From Chromera velia (taxonomy: Eukaryota; Sar; Chromeraceae), in the NCBI GenBank assembly GCA_018398765.1, contig JAHBMJ010000521.1, forward strand, positions 45,807 to 107,095: a DNA stretch of 61,289 nucleotides, given 5' to 3'. Shown here one piece after another: positions 1 to 12,358 of this stretch. The notes beneath the pieces are model-generated. The model was not told where the DNA came from. It was given only the letters and a program-made list of their open reading frames with translations, and did no database searches. Both the position numbers and the translations under genes were made by a program. Every line of letters begins with the position of its first letter. Position 1 is the first letter of the stretch.

Positions 1-151
1 TCTCGTCTCGTCTGGCCGGTATTTGTGTTTACCGGCTCTTCATCACAACTACATTCATGCAGCGTGCATACGGTCGTTGCCCGTTCATGCACACACTCCT
101 GATCGTATCGTTTGACTGCCCGTGCCTCTTCTCTCTCCACCCTTCCTGCAG

Positions 152-3100
152 GTACGAAGCTCTGTATGCAGACCTGGCTTCTTCACAGGGTCTGGTGGAG
201 AGTCTGCAGAGAGACGTGGAGACTGCAGCTGCGAGGGGGGCAGAGACGGCAAGGGAGGAAGTGGGACGACTGAGGGAAGAACTCAGAGAGGCATCCAGAA
301 GGGCAGAGTCAGTCAGTCAGTCCGATAGGCAGACAGGCAAACAGGTGTATGAAGTCGGTGGCTTTTTTGTTGTGGCTTTCGGCGTCTGCGAAAAGGGAAA
401 GAACGGTCGAGATAGAAACGAAGAAAAAATGTCATGTCCTTATGTCTTCTTCATTCGGCCTTTCTATCTCGCGGTCTCGATTTGTTTCGACCATTCTGTA
501 CTCGTCTCTTTCTTCTTTCCTCCCAGCCGTTCTTCTTCTTCTTTTCCTTTCCTCTTTCGGGCAGACACAGGAAGGAAGCCGTTGCTGGGAGGTCTTTTGT
601 TCTTCCTTTCTCCCTCTCCATGAGTTTTCTTTTTTTATGGTTCGCTTTCCCAAAACGCATATCGATCTGTCAGAAGGCTGTCCCACTATGTGCCCCAAAA
701 GGCTCCCTCCCTCCACGAATGAATGCTGACTGACCTCAATCTACCTCCCTCCCTCCTGCAATGCGCAGAGACGCGGAGGCCAAGGGTTCATTTCTATGCA
801 TTCTGAATCATGAATAAAAATGAATGCATGCGCAGAGACGCGGAGGCCAAGCGGGCGGAAGCGCAAGCGAGACAAAGCGTGTTCGAAACTCAGACGGAAG
901 GCTACAGGTGGGTGGGTCCATTCAGAAATAACTAGTCACTCTGCTGCACTTCAACTTTCGGTCAGTACAAATCAAGTACAAATTGAGGCCGTCGATCAAT
1001 GCAGAAAGAAACAGACCGAACGATGCGGAAATGCCTCACCAGCCAGCTCCTGACTGGCTTGAGGAATATGCGCAAAATTTTTACTGCGTCCTTGTGTGTG
1101 TCAACTGACTGGCTTGATGCACTTCGTACGTTGACGGCTCCATTACTGGAGTAGTTAGTTCCTTGATGCATGCTCTTGTTTTCCTGTTGGCGCCCCTGCA
1201 TACTTGCCTCCCGTGAGAGAGCCTGTCTGCCTGCAGGAGTGAAGCCGCTCTGTTGAAAAAGGAGGTGGATCGCTTGGAGGTCTGTCCGTCCTGTCCTGTG
1301 CTGTCTGCCGTCTCTCTTCTCTTCTCTTCTCTTCTCTTCTCTTTTTTTGTTGTTGTCTCTGAAACGTGAGAATGTTTCTCCGCAACCTGGCTCCTTCTGC
1401 ATTCATTTTTCTTCATGTATTTATATTTGTCCTCCCGATCTTCCCTCTGTCCTCACACTTATTTTCTCTTCTCCTTCCTCTCCTCTGTTTTCTTCTCTTT
1501 AATTCTCTTTTCTCCTCACTGCCGCCGAACAAGCGAGGGAGTTACGACAGAGAGATGCTAACAACATGAGGCAGACACAGAGACACCCCAGATCGTAGCA
1601 CAGAGAGCAGGCAACGTGTTTCTGTCTCTAACCGAAGTTTCTGCTTCCCCTACATTCATTCGGCTATCTCCTGTCCCATTTCTTCCTGCATGCGCCATCT
1701 AGTTCCTTTGCGGCCACAGTGATTACTCCCAGGCCCCCGCTCTCCCTTCACTTGATTCATCAATTGTCTGACTGCAGGACAAGGTGAAAACCCTCACAGC
1801 AGCGACGGCATCGCCCACCGCTTTCGGTCCCGGACACGGCCACGGACCTTCGTTTCACATGCCTCACCAAGTAGGCACGTGCACAACTGAATTCCATTCG
1901 TTCTGTATGCATATGCATGGCCCCTGTCCATGCAGGCTTGCATGCGTCCTTTGCCTGATCGCAGTGGGGAATTCAACCATTTCTCTTCCTAAGTTCACAT
2001 GCCTCATAAAGTAGGGCACAGAACAGTTATGCATGTTGCGCATGAGTGCGTACACAGCAATCACGATTTTTTATTTCTACCTTGAAGGGCCTCCATTGGT
2101 TCTCTCGCGCCCTCTCTCCACAGCTCAAATGAACGCGCGCGCTAAGTGAAGCCTTCAGATGTACAAATGCGGTCTTTGTCTTGATTTGTTTGCTGGTGAA
2201 TTCTCTGTGCTCTTTCGCACTGTTTTGGATTATTTGGTTCGTTCCTCAGTACTTTGAGACCATGTATCAAAAACAAACGAAGAGGTCTGTATGCTTTCTT
2301 TGACATGCTCTCTGTGTGTGGTTTTGTAGCTTTCTTTTATTCTCCCTTCCTCTTTATGTCCACTTCGTCTCCCTTCTTTGCCTCCTTCCCCGCTTTCTTT
2401 TATTCTCCCTTCCTCTTTATGTCCACTTCGTCTCCCTTCTTTGCCTCCTTCCCCGCTTTCTTTTATTCTCCCTTCCTCTTTATGTCCACTTCGTCTCCCT
2501 TCTTTGCCTCCTTCCCCGCAAAAAACATAACAAACGACCGTACCTGCAGGCCTTCGAAGAGATTCAGGCGAAACACCAACAGGACATGGCGTCGCGCCAA
2601 CGGATCATCGATGAGAAGGACGCACGGATTCAGGTAGGCAATGAACGCAAGGGAAGGGAAATAAGGGCGCCGGGGTGGAAGTGCCTTTATTTTTTTTCAC
2701 TTCACTTCACCGGACTTCTGGAAACTTTTTTGCAAGGCGGTGTTTGAAGGAAAGGCGGCTTGCATACACAAAGTAAAACATGCATAGATGAGTGTGCGCC
2801 TGTTTGTCAAACTCGTCGGGTGCATGGGTGCCTTCCTGCACACAGGCCAACAAGTTGTTGCTCATCTCATCTGCCACGGCATGCTTGCAAGGGTTGATCG
2901 ATCCACCAATCCATGCGGCATCGTAATGGAATTGCTTCTTTGTCATGGCGGCTAGCTACTCTCTCTTTTTGTAAATGCTTGTTGACAAAGAGATTCGCTT
3001 CCGTTTCGCAGAAGTTATTTAATTGAGAAGCTGAGAGCCCCTAGGGGTATACAGAGAAACTGCACAAAAAGATGGCGGTGTTGTAAGTCAGGATGAAGAC

Positions 3101-4044
3101 TTCACATCGATTGGAAAAGGGACGACGAGAAGACAAGAAGGCCGAAAATGAGGGCAAAAGGGGCACTTGCCAGTTGGAAAAGGGAAGATAAGTCAACGAA
3201 GCGATCAGGAAGTAGCAGAGTGAATGCGGGATGAACGGCTGTCCAATAAAGGAAGGAAGGAAGGAAGGAAGGAAAAAATGAACAAGAGAGGCATGCCACC
3301 ATTAGGTTTCTTTCGTTTCCTTTCTTCCTTCCCTGCATGCATGCAGGCCCTGAGTGCAGAGCGGGCGACTTTGAAAGTCCACCTGGATGAGGTCAAAGCC
3401 GAACTTGCGTGCTTCCAAGACATCGAGAGGGGTCGATCAGTCAACTTACTCAAATAGTTTTGTCTGTATCTCTGTCTGCGTCTGTCTTCCTGAAGTCATG
3501 TAGACTGTCTTCCTGTCTCTCGCTTTACAAAGCCGTCAAAAAGTCTAACAAGGTGTTGTTTAAACAAGCGCAGAGGATGTTTCGATTCCTTAGGAGACAC
3601 GTGAGAGAGAGTGAATGCGGTAACGAGGGAATGAAATCAGCAGGGCGAAAAGAAGACAAGAGAAGAGAAGAGAAGATTGAGCTCAATTAATCAATGAAAG
3701 CAAGCAAGCAGGAAGTCAGTCAAAAATGAGCGAGTCTGCCTGTCTACACGCATCTGCTTGGAGAGAGGGGGAGGCAGAAAGGAAAAAAGAGGGAGTCAGC
3801 GAGCGAGTGGGTAAGTGAGGGAGTGAATGAATTACTGTGTGTCATGCAGTTACTACACTTTTGCATGCACCACTACAGGTGAGTCTCTCCTCAACACACA
3901 AAGAGGGCGGGAGAGAGTCTCACAGGAACTAGCACGGTTCTTTCACGGTCTCCGTACCTGTCTGATCTGACTGAGTGGCCAGGGGAATCGAAAGAAAGAA
4001 AAAAGGAAAATGCATTGATTGTTATGTTTCTGTCCATCCCTGCA

Positions 4045-4089
<45 letters not shown>

Positions 4090-5066
4090 TAATATATATA
4101 TACATATACATACATATATTTATTCATTTATTCATTTATATATGTATTTCTGCCTGCAGGAGGAGGGGCGTCTCCAGATGCCGGTCTGAGGGGACGAGGG
4201 GGAGTGGTGGCCTTGGGAGATGCGGGGGCCGGCCGGGGGGCGGGGTTCGCTCAGCCAGGGGCGGGCGGCGCAGGGGGGGCAGATGACGACCCGAGAGGGC
4301 TCCTGCATGGCGACGCCCACAGCGCCTTCTTGGCCCGCATGGCTCGGTTCGCGGGTGTGCTCCGTGAGATTGACGAACCGTTGAGGTCAGACAGTTTTGC
4401 TCTTCTCTTCTTTTGTGTCTGCAATGATGTGAGCTTCTGCGCCTGTCTGCCTGCCTGGCTGCCTGTCTGCGCGTTCGTACCCTGTGAAAGTGTTTGCCTG
4501 TCTTCCTGCATGCCTTCTTTTCCTTCTGTCTCAGACATAGATCGAGGGAAAAAAGGAACAGAAAGAAGAGACACTGACTCCACAGTAGAGGAACGATGTG
4601 TTTTCTCTGCTCTAGCTGCGAGCAAGCAAAAAAGAAAAAAAGGGGCAATACAGTCTGTCTGTCTGTCTGTCTGTCTGTGCCTGGTCTGTCTTGCCTGTCT
4701 GGTTAGATTTTCTTAGAACCTGCCAGTCTGACTTGCGGCTGACAAAAAAACAGAAAAAAAGACACAAAAAGAATTTGAGCGATATTTGTCTCGTCATCAC
4801 CTGCAATTGGGGCTAAGGATTGTCGAGGAAAAGATCGAGCGACAACACAGGAGAGAGATTGACACGTACGTAGCTCAATTGACATTTCCTTCTTCCTTGC
4901 ATGATGTTCACATGTCTGCAGGAAGTTCACCAGGTTACTCTACAAAAGTTTCCCCATCCGGCTGGTATTCTTCGCCTACGTCCTCTTCGTTCAACTCTTC
5001 CTCTTCCTGATCCTTCATTTCGCAGGGCCCGCGCGTGACACGCATGCAGCGTCTCTTTCCGACTGA
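152..5066 (+). CDS. Golgin-84-like tail-anchored Golgi coiled-coil protein, 3' part
   Basis: Likely exons are 152-307, 836-907, 1237-1279, 1778-1870, 2550-2633, 3347-3431, 4160-4363, about 4754 or 4772-4865, and 4922-5066. Phases match at each junction of this model. The gene enters from the left edge, so the N-terminus is missing. The first exons encode charged coiled coil rich in Glu, Arg, Ala and Gln. Exon 4160 adds a Gly/Ala-rich linker. The last exon encodes a basic stretch (RLLYKSFPIRL) followed by one hydrophobic helix (VFFAYVLFVQLFLFLILHF) and a short tail ending at TGA 5064-5066. Coiled coil plus a C-terminal anchor preceded by a short Pro-Ile-Arg segment is the layout of golgin-84 and CASP tethers, which act in Golgi vesicle capture. 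Family assignment rests on the tail only. The acceptor of the eighth exon lacks a good pyrimidine tract and is the weakest junction. Confidence 0.6.
761..851 (+). repeat. Duplicated 3' splice-site segment (67-bp spacing)
   Basis: A 24-base segment spanning the acceptor and first codons of the second golgin exon occurs at 761-784 and again at 828-851. The downstream copy continues into the long coding exon. The upstream copy runs into a stop (TAA at about 815) if used. The upstream copy has the better pyrimidine tract. Confidence 0.85.
2331..2519 (+). repeat. 63-bp tandem repeat, three copies, pyrimidine-rich
   Basis: Three nearly identical 63-bp units (2331-2393, 2394-2456, 2457-2519) made mostly of C and T lie in the intron just upstream of the acceptor at 2549. 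They extend the polypyrimidine tract to nearly 200 bp. Since 63 is a multiple of three, the array looks open in several frames, but it is intronic in the gene model. Confidence 0.9.
4047..4140 (+). repeat. (CT)n(TA)n microsatellite in golgin intron
   Basis: A CT run passes directly into TA repeats and then TTCA/TTTA-rich sequence, ending about 20 bases before the acceptor at 4159. Confidence 0.9.
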
Positions 5067-6506
5067 ACATTATGAATTTATGATAAAGTAAAAGTGAGCA
5101 TCTGGGTGAATTAAATCTGATTCATGGTTTATACATGTGTGACAGTATCTATAGGACAGTATGTGATTGAGTCTGAATCAGGGTCATCTAGGTTAGATTT
5201 TTGATTAGGTAACTAGTGAAATAAACGATAATAAACCCTCTGGGCCTGCGAAACCTAGTGCGAAACTCAAATTTCTCAATCAGTGTGATTATTACCAAGA
5301 TGTGAACGTTTTCTCATTCAAAAAGGAAAATTTATTAGAGAGATTGACCGGGATTTTGACCTGCACGATTCTCAATTTGTCTTTGCACTGAGCTAAAAAG
5401 TTTTTAAAACACGTGAAACAACATGATGGAGCATGTAATACACGACCAGCTAGGTTTGTTGTCTGACCAATCTGAAATTCTAGTCTGGCTAAAAACGACA
5501 GTATAAAATCCTGACAATACTTATAATGATCGAATTTTTAAGTTAGTAAACTTTAGTTTGAATAACATAACATCGAATAGCAGTGACTAAGCAGTCTAGA
5601 GTGTGCATTCAAAAAAAAAAAAAAAAAAGTGAAAAACCTTTTAGTTTTTTTTTTTTAGAAGACAAACGTGTGAAACTTTTTCTAAAAAACAATTCGTGAC
5701 CTAGTTTATGACAGTCTAAAGTCTGCCTAGCACTCCTGCACAGTAGTACTATGAATAAGGACCCTAATGCTAGCCCTAATGGTACTTTACACCAGACTTT
5801 ACATTCAGTGACAATTTTAGTCTAGCAAATTCAGATCACAACAGTAACAACCCGTGGACTCAAGGAAGCAAAGACGCAGCCCGCGGGGACCAACTTCAAC
5901 AGATTTGTTCACCTACCAGATCCAGTTATAGGAACACAAAAGGGACACGTTTGGTCCGCGATGCCGCGTGCAAGCAACTAGAGAGGTGATTAAAGAAAAA
6001 GGGGGGGCGCCACCTGAAAAGAAAAGCCGTACTAAATAATTAATTCATTTACTAATTCATAGAAATTACTAATTCAGAGTCTATCTATAATAAAATAGCT
6101 ATAGAGCTAGCTATATGGTGAAAGCTAAGGTGGTTTTTAGAGAAAGGGTTGAACACTAGAGGTAAAAAGCTTAGGTTGAATGATAAAAAAAAAAAAATTA
6201 AAAATTCAAAACCCCTTTTATTTTTTTTTTTGAGTGCACACCCTAGTAAGCAGTCCATTGCCATACATGGCGCGGAGGTCGGCTTACAAGAAAGTTTTAC
6301 TATAGCTAAAAAAGCTATCGAAACAACTATTTTTAAATGATTAATTTCAGATTAAACTTGAACTTAAAACAAGTAAAATTTTGTTCACCTACAGCATTAA
6401 GTCTAAAAATGATTAAAAATTGATATAGTATTACTATGATGAAACTGTAGTTTTAAAATAGTGGGAAACACACATTTGTGCATACTGTGATTTCCAGAAG
6501 TTAATT
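5067..6506. other. AT-rich convergent intergenic region
   Basis: About 1.4 kb between the stop codons of the golgin and of the minus-strand gene. It is clearly AT-richer than the genes and full of CTAG, TAGT and GACTAG words, with poly(A) runs near 5611 and 6184. No convincing coding sequence or RNA gene is visible. Its vocabulary recurs in other islands of this window, suggesting decayed repeat sequence. Confidence 0.7.
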
Positions 6507-7125
6507 TTATCTGTACATTGACTTGCCCCCCTTCAATTTTGCTTTGCCTGCCAGATGACCTGCCTCTTTGCTCTCTTCAAGCTTGGCTTTACGCTCTTCC
6601 TTTCTTTCGTCAACTTGCTGCGCAGCCGCCTCCGCCTTTCTCTCCATTTCGATCGACGTCTTTTTCTTCTGTTTCTCCAAACGTTGATCCAATTTTTCCT
6701 GGCGCTTGAATCTTTCCTCCTCTCTCTGACTCTGCTTTTCGTGGAACGAGAGCTGAGAATCTGCTTTTTGTTTTTTCTTCTGCTCTACTGGCTTCTTGTT
6801 GGCTTCCGCTTCCTGGTGAGCCTTGAGCTTCGCCATAAACTCATCGGACAACTGCAAGGGCTTTGGTGGAGGTAGCTCATCTTCATCACTCTCTGCTGCC
6901 CATACGGCAAACTTGCAATCGCCTCTATTGTGTTGGGGCATAAGCAGACGTTTCAGACCACAGAACGCCGAAGAGAAAGCGTCGCGATCAATCGTTGCCT
7001 GCAGGCTGAGGGAGTAATCATGGTTGGGAAACTTTAAGTATCCGGTGGAGTATTAGCAAATTAAGCGGATTTCTCTCGAATGCCACCCAACAAGAAGACA
7101 AGCTTTTCATTTTCGTGAAAAACAA

Positions 7126-7170
<45 letters not shown>

Positions 7171-7243
7171 TACACACACACACACACACGCTCGCACTCA
7201 CTCACTCACTCACTCACTCACTCACTCATTCGCTCTCTCACGC

Positions 7244-7280
<37 letters not shown>

Positions 7281-7876
7281 AAGCGATAAGCGTCACAGCC
7301 ATGAAGTCCGAAAGAACTGCGGGAAGAAAAGGAGACGGCAGGCTCTGACACACATCATACGAGGGCCCAGCTTACCCGAGTACAAAGACGGATAGAAGTA
7401 GCTCGTGGTCGATCTGGGTCCAAAAGAAAAGCATACACCACCAGAAAGGGACCGATGACAAGCACTTACATACGAAGACTGATGTAGCGAGAGGGGGTCC
7501 TCATATGCAGAGCGACTCGGAGTCTTCGAACAACGCACAACATCCCACAACAGCGAAATGTATATATCTCTTTAGTGTCTCTCTGGTCCTGTGTCGGGCC
7601 AGTACACAACAGCGAAATGTAGACGGCATATGACGGCATAAAGAGAATTAAATTTAGAGATGGCATGCATGCATGCGGTGCCGCATGGTGCCGCGGCTCC
7701 GGTTCAATGAATCTCCGTCCACAGCTCCGCTACGCTCCGCCCGAACCTGCATATCTCTAACGTCGATCATCTGAATGATCTGATTTGATTCTTCCACCAA
7801 CCCTTGGTGAGCGGCTCTCAACTTCTCGGTGGAACCCAGCTTGAATACTTTCGGCCTTCCGAGCGGTGCCAAAAAC
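6507..7876 (-). CDS. Unrecognised Lys/Glu-rich protein
   Basis: Two exons on the minus strand are supported: about 7876-7747 and 6998-6507, joined in phase 0 with a TGCAG acceptor at 7001-6999. The first encodes EFLAPLGRPKVFKLGSTEK and then a helix ending in IDVRDMQ. The second starts ATIDRDAFSSAF, contains an acidic stretch (ESDEDELPPPK), and ends in a long charged helix rich in Lys, Glu, Arg and Gln with a basic tail. The result is a roughly 205-residue soluble protein. No family was recognised. The 5' end is unresolved: the open frame continues upstream of 7876 to a TAG but has no in-frame ATG there, so there is a further 5' exon, an unusual start, or initiation at 6941. Confidence 0.55.
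7129..7284 (+). repeat. (CT)n, (AC)n and (CTCA)n microsatellites
   Basis: Consecutive CT, CA, CTCA and CA runs lie in the intron of the minus-strand gene between 6998 and 7747. The rest of this intron shows no other feature. Confidence 0.95.
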
Positions 7877-7921
7877 TCGGGAGACAAAGCACACCTTGGT
7901 ATCTATCTCTCTGAGTTGAGG

Positions 7922-10900
7922 ATGGCATCTCCACAGGAAGGAGAGGAACCTCAGCTGCAGGTCCGGTGGGACACCTCTCAACAGCCGCGGAGACTCTGCG
8001 CATAAATGCGGTGCATGTAACTGCACGTGTATTGTGTATTTATGTGTGCGCAGGTGGAGTTGGATGCCTTCCAGAACAGTCCGGTGGCCTACTTCCTCGA
8101 CGTGGGGGAGCTCCTCGTTCTGTCCACCACGTGCAGACTGATCAGAAACAGGGTGCACGGAGGAGACTCGTCAGAGACGTGGACGAGACTGGCAGAAGAG
8201 AAAAAAATTTGGTGCCCGGAAGAATTCGAAAAGAAACAGGTGGGGACGGATGTCGCGGGTTTTTTCCGCCGTCTCCTCGCTACTGTGGATTTGTGGCTTT
8301 CGCCCTGTGTTCACTCACACATGAGAGGGGGAAACGGGGTCGTGTGCGTCTGTTTCTCCTGTGCCTTTCACTTTGTGTGGTGCTCATGTTTTTCCTCTCC
8401 TGTGCTCTGCTCTCCCCTGCTCTGTATGTATCTGATGGATCCCTCACTCGTTCAGCATCTCAGTTAATTTTTCCTTTATTTGCATGCACTTTTCTTCTCA
8501 GTTTCCCTTTATCTATCCATTCATCCATCCTTCCATCCTTCCATCGAGTCCTTTCCTCCTCTTTCCGTGGTTCTCTGTCGTCTGATTGAAGGCCCTTGGT
8601 CGTCTGTCCTTCGTTTTTCTCGTAGGAAACATTTACGCTTTGCACCTCTTCCTTCCTCCTCTTTCCTCCTCCCTCCCTCACTCTCTTTCTCTCTCTCTCC
8701 TCTTTTTTGCCTGCCTGCTTTCCGTCTGTCCGCATGCAGTTCGTGATCCACGAGAGCCTTTTTGTCTGCCTGCTTTCCGTCTGTCCGCATGCAGTTCGTG
8801 ATCCACGACAGCCTCCTGGCTCCTCTGCGAACACGGGCGGAGGGCTGGCTATCTGAATGCATTGCCGAAAGGTCTGAGGGACAGAGTGAATGACCCGGGG
8901 GGGGGATTTGCTCTGTTGAGTTCAAGTGGAACGAATAGGGACAGCGCAGATGCATCCGGCTATGCAGTGGAATGTTGTGAAGAGGAAAGAACGTTTCATG
9001 CACACGACGGAACGACCGTCTGTCCTGTCAGACTCTTTTTTCTCTTGGAGAAGAGACCGACTGGATTCCCTCTCTTCTTTTGGTACCTTCTCCTCCCTTC
9101 CCTCTATTACCCCGGCTGTTCGTTCCATTCTGTGCAGGAATGCCGTCTCTTGTGTGTTCCTGCCGTCTCCGAAGAAAGTATTCGACTGGGCCGATCCTCT
9201 GCGTCCTGTGACTCTTCAGAGGAACACGCTCGTGACCGTCTCGCCGTCTCCCTCCAACGTTCTGAAAGTCTTCCACGTCTCCGGAGACGCCACTGCAGAA
9301 AGACAGGGACAGGGAAGTCATCTGCAAGCAGTGGCTACCCACACGCTGTCCTCTCCTGGCAAGGCGAAGGTGGCGGCAGTGGATATTTCAGACTCCTTCC
9401 TGGTCTTTTCCACCTCTCTCAACTGCCCCCTCCCATGCACGGGTGCTCAGGGGGAACCCTCGAGAATGAGACAGACCCCCGCTGTGGTCGCCTTCCACCT
9501 GCGGGGAGAGCACAGGAGGAGACTCAACCTGCGCGGTCACGACTCCACAGTTACTGCCCTCAAGTACGTGGATGGGGGCGTGCGTCAGTGACGACAGGGG
9601 ATGTTGCTCGTGGGTGTTTGGATGGTGCCAACAGGGAGGATTCTGTCCGGACGTTTTGGGATCTCTTTTTTCGCCCTCCCTCCCTCCCTGTCCTTTTTGT
9701 TCTGACAGAAAGAAAGGACAGACAGAGCACGCTTGCTACATCAGCCCAAGGATGCATGTCAAAAGGGCGTGTTGCTGCTGTACGCGCACGCATGTGCGAC
9801 TTTTTCCTGTCCTATTCTGGTTGATGTTTTCCCTTCTCTCTTCATGTTTTTGTGCCTCGCTCTTTTCTCCCCTACCTGCGACCTCTTACTGTACGTCTCT
9901 GTGTGTTTCGCCGAGGAGTACTGCGTGGAGGGAGCCCCTCTGTGTACAGTTTCTTTCGGTCAAATCGCATGCTTGCAAGGCCTTTTGTGTTCTCGCATGT
10001 GCTTGCAGACTTTCCAAGGGCCGTCGCTCTGTGTCTTCCTCTTCCCTAGTCTCCAGCAGGCGGAGAGGACGCGGAGCCACTGAGGACCTCTGCCTGTCGG
10101 TGTCCTATGACGGCACGGGCAGACTTTGGAACCTTCGGAGCGGGCAACTGAAGTAAGTCGGTAAGGCAGGGAGGGCGCCCCTGGCTCTCTGTTTGTCTTC
10201 CTTTCGTGCGTCTGTGATGTAGGATTTGACGCGCCAGCTTTCCTCAATTGACAGAAGTGTCCTTTCAAATTGAGTGAGCATTACGATCGAAGTTGCAGAC
10301 GTACTCAGAATTAGTGACACCACCCGGGCAGTCAGAGTCGGTCAAAGCAGTCGACACACTCGTGAAAATTCAAGTGTCGTCTCAGTCTGGCTAATCGTAT
10401 TTGCCTGCCTGGTTGCCCGCCTGCTTACCTGCCTGCCTGAAAAGAGAGGGAGCCACTTCCTTTGCTGCTTCAGCTGCCCTCATGAGGATGTCCCGCTGCT
10501 GAGTGTCAATCATCCTGTCGCGTTTTTTCATTCTTTCACTTTCTTGCCTAGCTAGCTGCCTCTGTATCTGTTTGTCTGTTTGTCTGTGCACGCACCCACG
10601 CAGCGCCGTCCTTCGTCCCTTTCGGAACGACTCGCTGCCCGCGGAGGTTCTCGAGAGTTCCACCCGGCCTGCGGAGAGGAGACTCGCGTTGTGGGATTGC
10701 GACTTCGCGCTGTGTGACGTGCCTGCTGTGCTGCCCTCTGAGGCTGCAGGGGCTCCTTCCTCTTCTGCCAAGACAGAGCAGAGGGAGGCAGAGAGGGATG
10801 CGGCCCTTCTGCTGTTCGTTGCAGATGACTTCGGCAGGGTGCACTTCTTTCTCTCGACCGTTCCTGATGCAGAGGACGACGTGTCGATCCTGAGGGGACA

Positions 10901-12358
10901 GCGTGGTTTGGGGTTTTTGGCAGAGACGGTAGCGGGCAGGGGGGCGGCAGAAGTGGAGCCATTCCATAGGGAGGGGGGGGATTTGCCAAATAGTGGGGGG
11001 GACAGGGAGAGAACGGGCGCATGCATTTGCATGGCCGCTCTGCCGAAGGGGGGCGTTTGTTCGAGACGCAGAGACGGGGGGATGGAAGAGGTCAGGCTAG
11101 CTTGCGGTTATGCCAGGGGGGTGCTGCGGGTGTATGGGATTCGCTTTCCCGAAATAGTCTCTGCCCAAGGGGGAGTAGGAGTGGGGCAGGGTGAGGGTAA
11201 TGTTTGTGATCATCCTCGTGGGTTCTCTGACGCAAAGGAGGAGAGGCTGAAGATCCGTTATGAAGTACGGACGCTGTTCTCTGTGCCAGCTCACGGGGGA
11301 CTTCTGGTGGTTTCTGTTGCAACGGACCCGGGGGGACACGTGATTGCGACGGGGGGGAGGGACGGGATGGTCCGGCTGTGGGATGGATGGTTCTCTCAGG
11401 GGGGGGGGTTGGGGGAAGGAGGGGGGGATGCGATGGAGGAGCAAGGAGGGACAGGCGAGGGTAGGAGAGGACCCTTGCTGACCGAGCTAAAGGCGGCCTC
11501 GATGGATGTGAAGGCGCTGGCAATCGGAGGTGAGTGCCTTAATTTCGTTTTTGTTTTGGTTGGTGTGTTGATTGCCATCTCGTTGGAACAACGTCTGCAT
11601 GAGTGGTCTGAAGTAAGGGAGTGCTTCATGTTTTTTGGGCTGGATGCTTGAGACAAAAGTAGGGGAGCGGGGGTTATTGACATACTTCGTGCCTACCCGC
11701 CAGTCTTTCTCTCTCTTTCTCATCCGGTCTCTGCCCGTCTCTGTCTTCAATGACCGTCTTTCTTCGATCGACATTCGAGTGCATGCGCGTGTCTGCTTTT
11801 CTTCGGAGAGAGAGACCTTCGATCGGGCAAATTAATAGAACCAAGTCCGTGAATTTACCTGCCTTCCTTCCTCAAAATGGTCATTCAGAATTAACTCTCC
11901 GCGAGGCACCGCACGTCCTTCGTGTCTGATGATGACGGGGATCGAGGATGCATGGGGTGCTGCGGGAAGGGATTCCAATTTTGTCCTTGAATTCTTCTAC
12001 ACACCTAGCTTGTTCGGGGGGGCAAGTTTGCGAGTGTCCTGCATGTATGGTAGTCGTAGTCCATGGCCGTGCGCGCGTGGCATCATGAATGGCCGGGTGC
12101 TTCCTCGTTGATGATGCAGACGGGCTGCGTTGCATCGTTGCCGGGGCCTTTGATGGGACGGTTCGAATCTGGAGGACCCCGGCCGGGGCCCTCGAAGGGG
12201 GGGTTTCGGGGTCTGGACGGTCCGACAGGGCGACGGGAGGTCTCCTGAATACCGTGGCGGGGGGTCTGTCTCGACTTTTGGGAGCTCGTGAGGGGGCTGC
12301 GGGCGGGGGTCAAGGGGATGGGGATAGGAAGGGGTCAGAGGAGTGTGTGGTGATGTGA
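7922..12358 (+). CDS. F-box/WD40 repeat protein
   Basis: Seven exons with matching phases: 7922-7960, 8054-8239, 8795-8871, 9138-9563, 10060-10152, 10604-11529 and 12120-12358, giving about 661 residues. The start is the ATG at 7922. Exon 2 encodes an F-box-like helix set (VAYFLDVGELLVLSTTCRLI followed by WTRLAEE). WD40 repeats appear later: SVSYDGTGRLWNLRSG in exon 5, TGGRDGMVRLWDG in exon 6 and AGAFDGTVRIW in exon 7. The C-terminal tail is Gly-rich. F-box/WD40 proteins are usually SCF ubiquitin-ligase substrate receptors, with the F-box binding Skp1 and the propeller binding the substrate. Only some of the blades are easy to see, so the repeat number is uncertain. The substrate is unknown. 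Confidence 0.75.
8704..8813 (+). repeat. 55-bp tandem duplication across a 3' splice site
   Basis: A segment holding the pyrimidine tract, the acceptor and about 18 exon bases is present twice, with acceptors ending at 8739 and 8794. Only the downstream acceptor keeps the F-box/WD40 frame. The upstream one leads to a premature TGA. Confidence 0.85.
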
